Shown: positions 21,870 to 24,137 of the stretch, piece by piece
How the letters are laid out: the number at the start of each line of letters is the position of its first letter
Position numbering within the stretch: the first letter of the stretch is position 1
Assembly (NCBI GenBank): GCA_964639075.1
Contig: CAZXCB010000018.1
Coordinates: 1-24,137 of the forward strand
Direction of reading: 5' to 3'
Source of the DNA: JAENVU01 sp964639075
Lineage (GTDB): Bacteria; Actinomycetota; Acidimicrobiia; IMCC26256; JAENVU01
DNA length: 24,137 nt
Made by a program: the position numbers and the translations under genes
The notes under the pieces: generated by a model
What the model saw: only the letters and a program-made list of their open reading frames with translations
What the model was told of the DNA's origin: nothing
The model's database searches: none

Positions 21870-22499
21870 ATGACCGCGCTCGCCACCGGTCTCCTCGCCG
21901 CCGCGATGGTCGCCGCGGTCGGCAACTGGGTCGCCGTCGTCCGCAAGGCCCCGCTCGGCATCTACGTGTGCAAGCCGCTGACGCTGGCGCTCATGACCGC
22001 GTCGGCCGTCGTGCTCGATCCGACGTCGGACGCGGTCCGGGCGTGGTTCGTCGTCGCGCTGGTGCTGTCGCTGTTCGGTGACGTCTTCCTCATGTTGCCG
22101 CGCGACGCGTTCGTCGCCGGGCTCGGCTCGTTCCTGCTCGCCCACGTCGCCTACGTCGTGGGCTTCAACCTCGAGAGCGAAGGGAACTGGCTGCTCGCGA
22201 TCCCCGCGGTGGTCATCGTCGCGATCCTCGGGGTGCGGCTCGTCCGCGGCATTCGCGCCAGTGGGCATCCCGGGCTCGTCGGACCGGTCGTCGCCTACGT
22301 GTTGACGATCCTCGTGATGGTGTGCAGCGCGCTCGCCAGCGGCAACGCCCTCGGCGCGATCGGCGCGGTGCTGTTCATGGTGTCGGACTCGCTCATCGGC
22401 GAGCAACGCTTCGTCCGGCCACGTGCGTGGCAGCCGCTCGCGATCATGGTCACGTACCACCTCGCACAGGCGCTGCTGGTGGTGTCCCTCACGGTCTGA
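21870..22499 (+). CDS. Lysoplasmalogenase (YhhN/TMEM86 family) membrane protein
   Basis: 209 residues, about seven to eight hydrophobic helices. Family residues are visible: K35-P36 in VCKPLTLALM, D71 in SLFGDVFLML, D173 in VLFMVSDSLIG, and Y196-H197 in MVTYHLAQALLV. TMEM86/YhhN proteins cleave the vinyl-ether bond of lysoplasmalogens; several bacterial members are annotated this way without direct tests. Plasmalogens are not typical of aerobic actinobacteria, so another alkenyl or glycerol-ether lipid may be the substrate. It is divergent from the YihY-type gene and followed by the small unknown gene after 24 bp. Confidence 0.85.
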   Translation: MTALATGLLAAAMVAAVGNWVAVVRKAPLGIYVCKPLTLALMTASAVVLDPTSDAVRAWFVVALVLSLFGDVFLMLPRDAFVAGLGSFLLAHVAYVVGFNLESEGNWLLAIPAVVIVAILGVRLVRGIRASGHPGLVGPVVAYVLTILVMVCSALASGNALGAIGAVLFMVSDSLIGEQRFVRPRAWQPLAIMVTYHLAQALLVVSLTV

Positions 22500-22511
22500 G
22501 CGATCGGGCGG

Positions 22512-22517
22512 TACGGT
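22512..22517 (+). promoter_or_regulatory. -10-like TACGGT, leaderless spacing
   Basis: TACGGT ends 6 nt before the ATG at 22524 and is the main reason for calling the small gene real. Confidence 0.55.
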
Positions 22518-22523
22518 GCCGCG

Positions 22524-22778
22524 ATGCGACGCTCCATCGACGACGCCGTGGACGATCATCCGGCCGACGAGGAGCGCCCGCCCGTCTCGTGGATGGTGGG
22601 GCTCAGCGATGACCCGGACGCTTCCGACGACGGCGAGCCGCGCGTGAGCCTGACGCTCGAGGAGCAGGGTGGTGCGGGGTACGGGCTCGTCGCCCACCTG
22701 GCCCCGGCGACGGCCCGACGGATGCGCGCCGCCATCGCGGCCGCACTGCGCGAGGTGGGCGAGGACCCCGGCGCCTGA
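22524..22778 (+). CDS. Small protein of unknown function, 84 residues
   Basis: I do not recognise a family. The N-terminal half is acidic (DDAVDDHPADEE and DDPDASDDGE); the C-terminal half has VSLTLEEQGGAGYGLVAHL followed by an ATARRMRAAIAAALREV helix, a pattern seen in small actinobacterial proteins that end in a strand and an amphipathic helix. There is no signal peptide or membrane segment. The ATG has a leaderless TACGGT at 6 nt. It ends 12 nt before the convergent stop of ribB, so it fills the space between lysoplasmalogenase and ribB. Likely cytoplasmic; function unknown. Confidence 0.65.
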   Translation: MRRSIDDAVDDHPADEERPPVSWMVGLSDDPDASDDGEPRVSLTLEEQGGAGYGLVAHLAPATARRMRAAIAAALREVGEDPGA

Positions 22779-22790
22779 CGGCCGGGTCGG

Positions 22791-23435
22791 TCAGAGGAGC
22801 AGGGGTGCCTTCCCCGACGGGACCGCGTCGCCGAGGCGCTCGCGGTGCTCGACGATCTGGGCGACGGTGATCAGGGCGATGCGGTGCTCCTGGGCGAACA
22901 GCTCGAGGAACGGGAGCCGTGCGGGCGAGCCGTCGTCGTGGAGCACCTCGCAGATCACCGCGACCGGCGGGAGGCCGGCGAGACGCGCGAGGTCGACCGC
23001 CGCCTCGGTGTGGCCACGCCGCTCCAGCACGCCCCCCTCGCGGGCGCGCAGCGGGAACACGTGGCCGGGACGGATGAACTCCTCGGCGCCCGCGTCGACG
23101 TCGAGGAACTTGCGGACGGTGTGCGCGCGGTCGCCCGCGCCGATGCCGCTCCCCGCGTCGACGTGGTCGATCGAGATCGAGAACGCGGTGTCGGCGCCCG
23201 CCCGACCCGGCGGCACCATCGGCGGGATGTCGAGCCGGTCGAGGTAGTCCGGTGCCGTCGGCATGCACACGAGCCCGCGCGCCCAGCGCAGCATGAAGTT
23301 GATCGCCTCGGGGCTGACCCACTCGGCGGCCATGGTGAGGTCACCCTCGTTCTCGCGGTCCTCGTCGTCGGCGACGAGGACCATCTCCCCGCGGCGGATA
23401 CGGCGCACGGCGTCGTCGATGCTCGCGAAGTTCAT
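22791..23435 (-). CDS. ribB: 3,4-dihydroxy-2-butanone 4-phosphate synthase
   Basis: 214 residues, a stand-alone RibB without a GTP cyclohydrolase II domain. It converts ribulose 5-phosphate to 3,4-dihydroxy-2-butanone 4-phosphate plus formate in riboflavin synthesis. Seen: the acidic active-site loop DDEDRENEGD (23-32), FMLRWARGLVCMP, the GIGAGDRAHTV segment, RPGHVFPLRAREGGVLERRGH and TEAAVDLARLAGL, then VICEVL with the conserved glutamate. The ATG at 23433-23435 follows GAGGAG and overlaps the histidine kinase stop (ATGA), so its translation is coupled to the kinase. Upstream open frame is shadow. The sixth family block reads SISIDHVDAGSG where many members have T-x-x-T-G, a mild variation. 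Confidence 0.92.
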   Translation of the reverse strand: MNFASIDDAVRRIRRGEMVLVADDEDRENEGDLTMAAEWVSPEAINFMLRWARGLVCMPTAPDYLDRLDIPPMVPPGRAGADTAFSISIDHVDAGSGIGAGDRAHTVRKFLDVDAGAEEFIRPGHVFPLRAREGGVLERRGHTEAAVDLARLAGLPPVAVICEVLHDDGSPARLPFLELFAQEHRIALITVAQIVEHRERLGDAVPSGKAPLLL

Positions 23436-24137
23436 GATCGGATCTCCTCGGGTTCGGGAAGGGTCGTGGCGCGGGGCAGGGTGACGACCATGCGGCACCC
23501 GTGCGGCTCGCGCGGCTCGGGGTGGATCTCGCCGCCGTGGAGGTCGACGATCCAGCGTGCGATGGCGAGGCCGAGCCCGGCGCCGGCGGCGGAGGCGGCG
23601 CGGGCGGAGTCCGCGCGGTAGAAGCGCTCGAACACGCGAGCCGCATCGTCGGCGGCGATGCCGGGGCCCTCGTCGAGGACCTCGATGGTCACGCCGGCGT
23701 CGCTGCGGCGCGCCCGCACCTGCACGGACGCGCCGCGGGGCGAGTGCCGCACCGCGTTCTCGAGCAGGTTCGCGACGACCTGGTGGACGCGCTCGGGGTC
23801 ACCGTCGGCCGCGAGGTCGTGGTCCTCGACCACCATCTCGATGTCGACGTCGGGCGCGCTCAGCTCCTGCTCCCGGACTGCGTGCGCGAGCACGGGCTCG
23901 ACGGCGAACGCGTGCCGGTCGAGGGGGACGGTGCCGGCTTCGAGGCGTGACAGGTCGAGGAGCTGGGCGACGAGCCGGCCGAGCCGCTCCACCTGGGTGA
24001 GCATCGTGTGCAGCGTGCGGGGATCGGCCTCGGCCACGCCGTCGACGAGGTTCTCGAGCGTGGCCTGGAGCGCGGTGAGCGGGGTGCGGAGCTCGTGGCT
24101 CATGTTCGCGACGAGGTCGCGGCGCACGCAGTCGGTC
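23432..24137 (-). CDS. Sensor histidine kinase, C-terminal part (5' end outside window)
   Basis: The visible 235 residues hold the dimerisation and catalytic core. H-box: ANMSHELRTPLTALQATLENL with the phospho-accepting histidine. N-box: VVANLLENAVRHSPRG. G1 box: VLDEGPGIAADD. F-box: VFERFYRADSARA. G2 box: GAGLGLAIARWIVDLHGG. The sensor region lies beyond the window. The frame is open at the edge (T-D-C-V before RRDLVANMSHE), so a GTG at 24125-24127 is not the start. The TGA overlaps ribB by 4 nt. The partner response regulator is probably just outside the window, upstream of the kinase. Confidence 0.92.
   Translation of the reverse strand, partial: TDCVRRDLVANMSHELRTPLTALQATLENLVDGVAEADPRTLHTMLTQVERLGRLVAQLLDLSRLEAGTVPLDRHAFAVEPVLAHAVREQELSAPDVDIEMVVEDHDLAADGDPERVHQVVANLLENAVRHSPRGASVQVRARRSDAGVTIEVLDEGPGIAADDAARVFERFYRADSARAASAAGAGLGLAIARWIVDLHGGEIHPEPREPHGCRMVVTLPRATTLPEPEEIRS

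Noticed and set aside
1..24137. CRISPR array, tRNA or rRNA genes, integrase or attachment sites
   Set aside because: I saw no regularly spaced repeats, no tRNA cloverleaf sequence and no recombinase or transposase motifs on either strand.

Overview
The window is a GC-rich, gene-dense stretch with 22 protein-coding genes or remnants on both strands, very short intergenic gaps and many GTG starts. Two F420-type luciferase-like oxidoreductases, a TIGR03086/DinB-type protein, a MenA-like prenyltransferase, a CYP125-like P450, a DUF222-HNH (13E12-type) gene and many leaderless promoters point to an uncultured actinobacterium, possibly Acidimicrobiia. That assignment is inference. A run of ten Ns at 6367-6376 shows a scaffolded, probably metagenomic, assembly.

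Layout. 1-2455: cytochrome P450 (cut by the window edge), divergent LLM oxidoreductase, TIGR03086-family protein. 2536-5267 (minus): CoA hydrolase/transferase, a ZAS anti-sigma factor, and a GNAT acetyltransferase fused to an ECF sigma factor. 5286-6223: a multiply frameshifted DUF222-HNH gene beside the assembly gap. 6447-7592: a GrdB-like selenoprotein whose reading frame crosses an in-frame TGA. 7666-8268: CDF-type cation transporter. 8277-11949 (minus): two Rieske fusion enzymes, Rieske-ThDP enzyme and Rieske-FMN glutamate-synthase-like protein, with a divergent flavin reductase at 12057. 12634-12896: REP-like nested palindrome abutting a truncated cupin remnant. 12984-17464 (plus): MenA-like prenyltransferase, MGDG-synthase-like glycosyltransferase with a C-terminal degenerate deacetylase-like domain, an active-looking polysaccharide deacetylase, and a DMT transporter. 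17555-20257: second LLM oxidoreductase divergent from a CaiB/BaiF CoA-transferase, then a VOC protein. 20421-22778: pdxH, a YihY-type membrane protein, a lysoplasmalogenase and a small unknown protein. 22791-24137 (minus): ribB translationally coupled to a histidine kinase cut by the window edge.

The most interesting points are: (1) the selenoprotein, where TGA at 6894-6896 separates two halves in one frame, gives a U-P-L-C redox motif and is followed by a SECIS-like hairpin with a GGUCG loop; (2) the pair of Rieske fusion enzymes with a divergent flavin reductase, a candidate undescribed redox system; (3) the GNAT-sigma fusion paired with its anti-sigma factor; (4) a recurrent TA[C/G][C/G][C/G]T hexamer 6-10 nt before many start codons, the signature of leaderless transcription; (5) the pseudo-deacetylase domain on the glycosyltransferase.

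No tRNA, rRNA, CRISPR array, integrase or intact insertion sequence was seen. The selenocysteine machinery (selA, selB, selC, selD) is not in the window.
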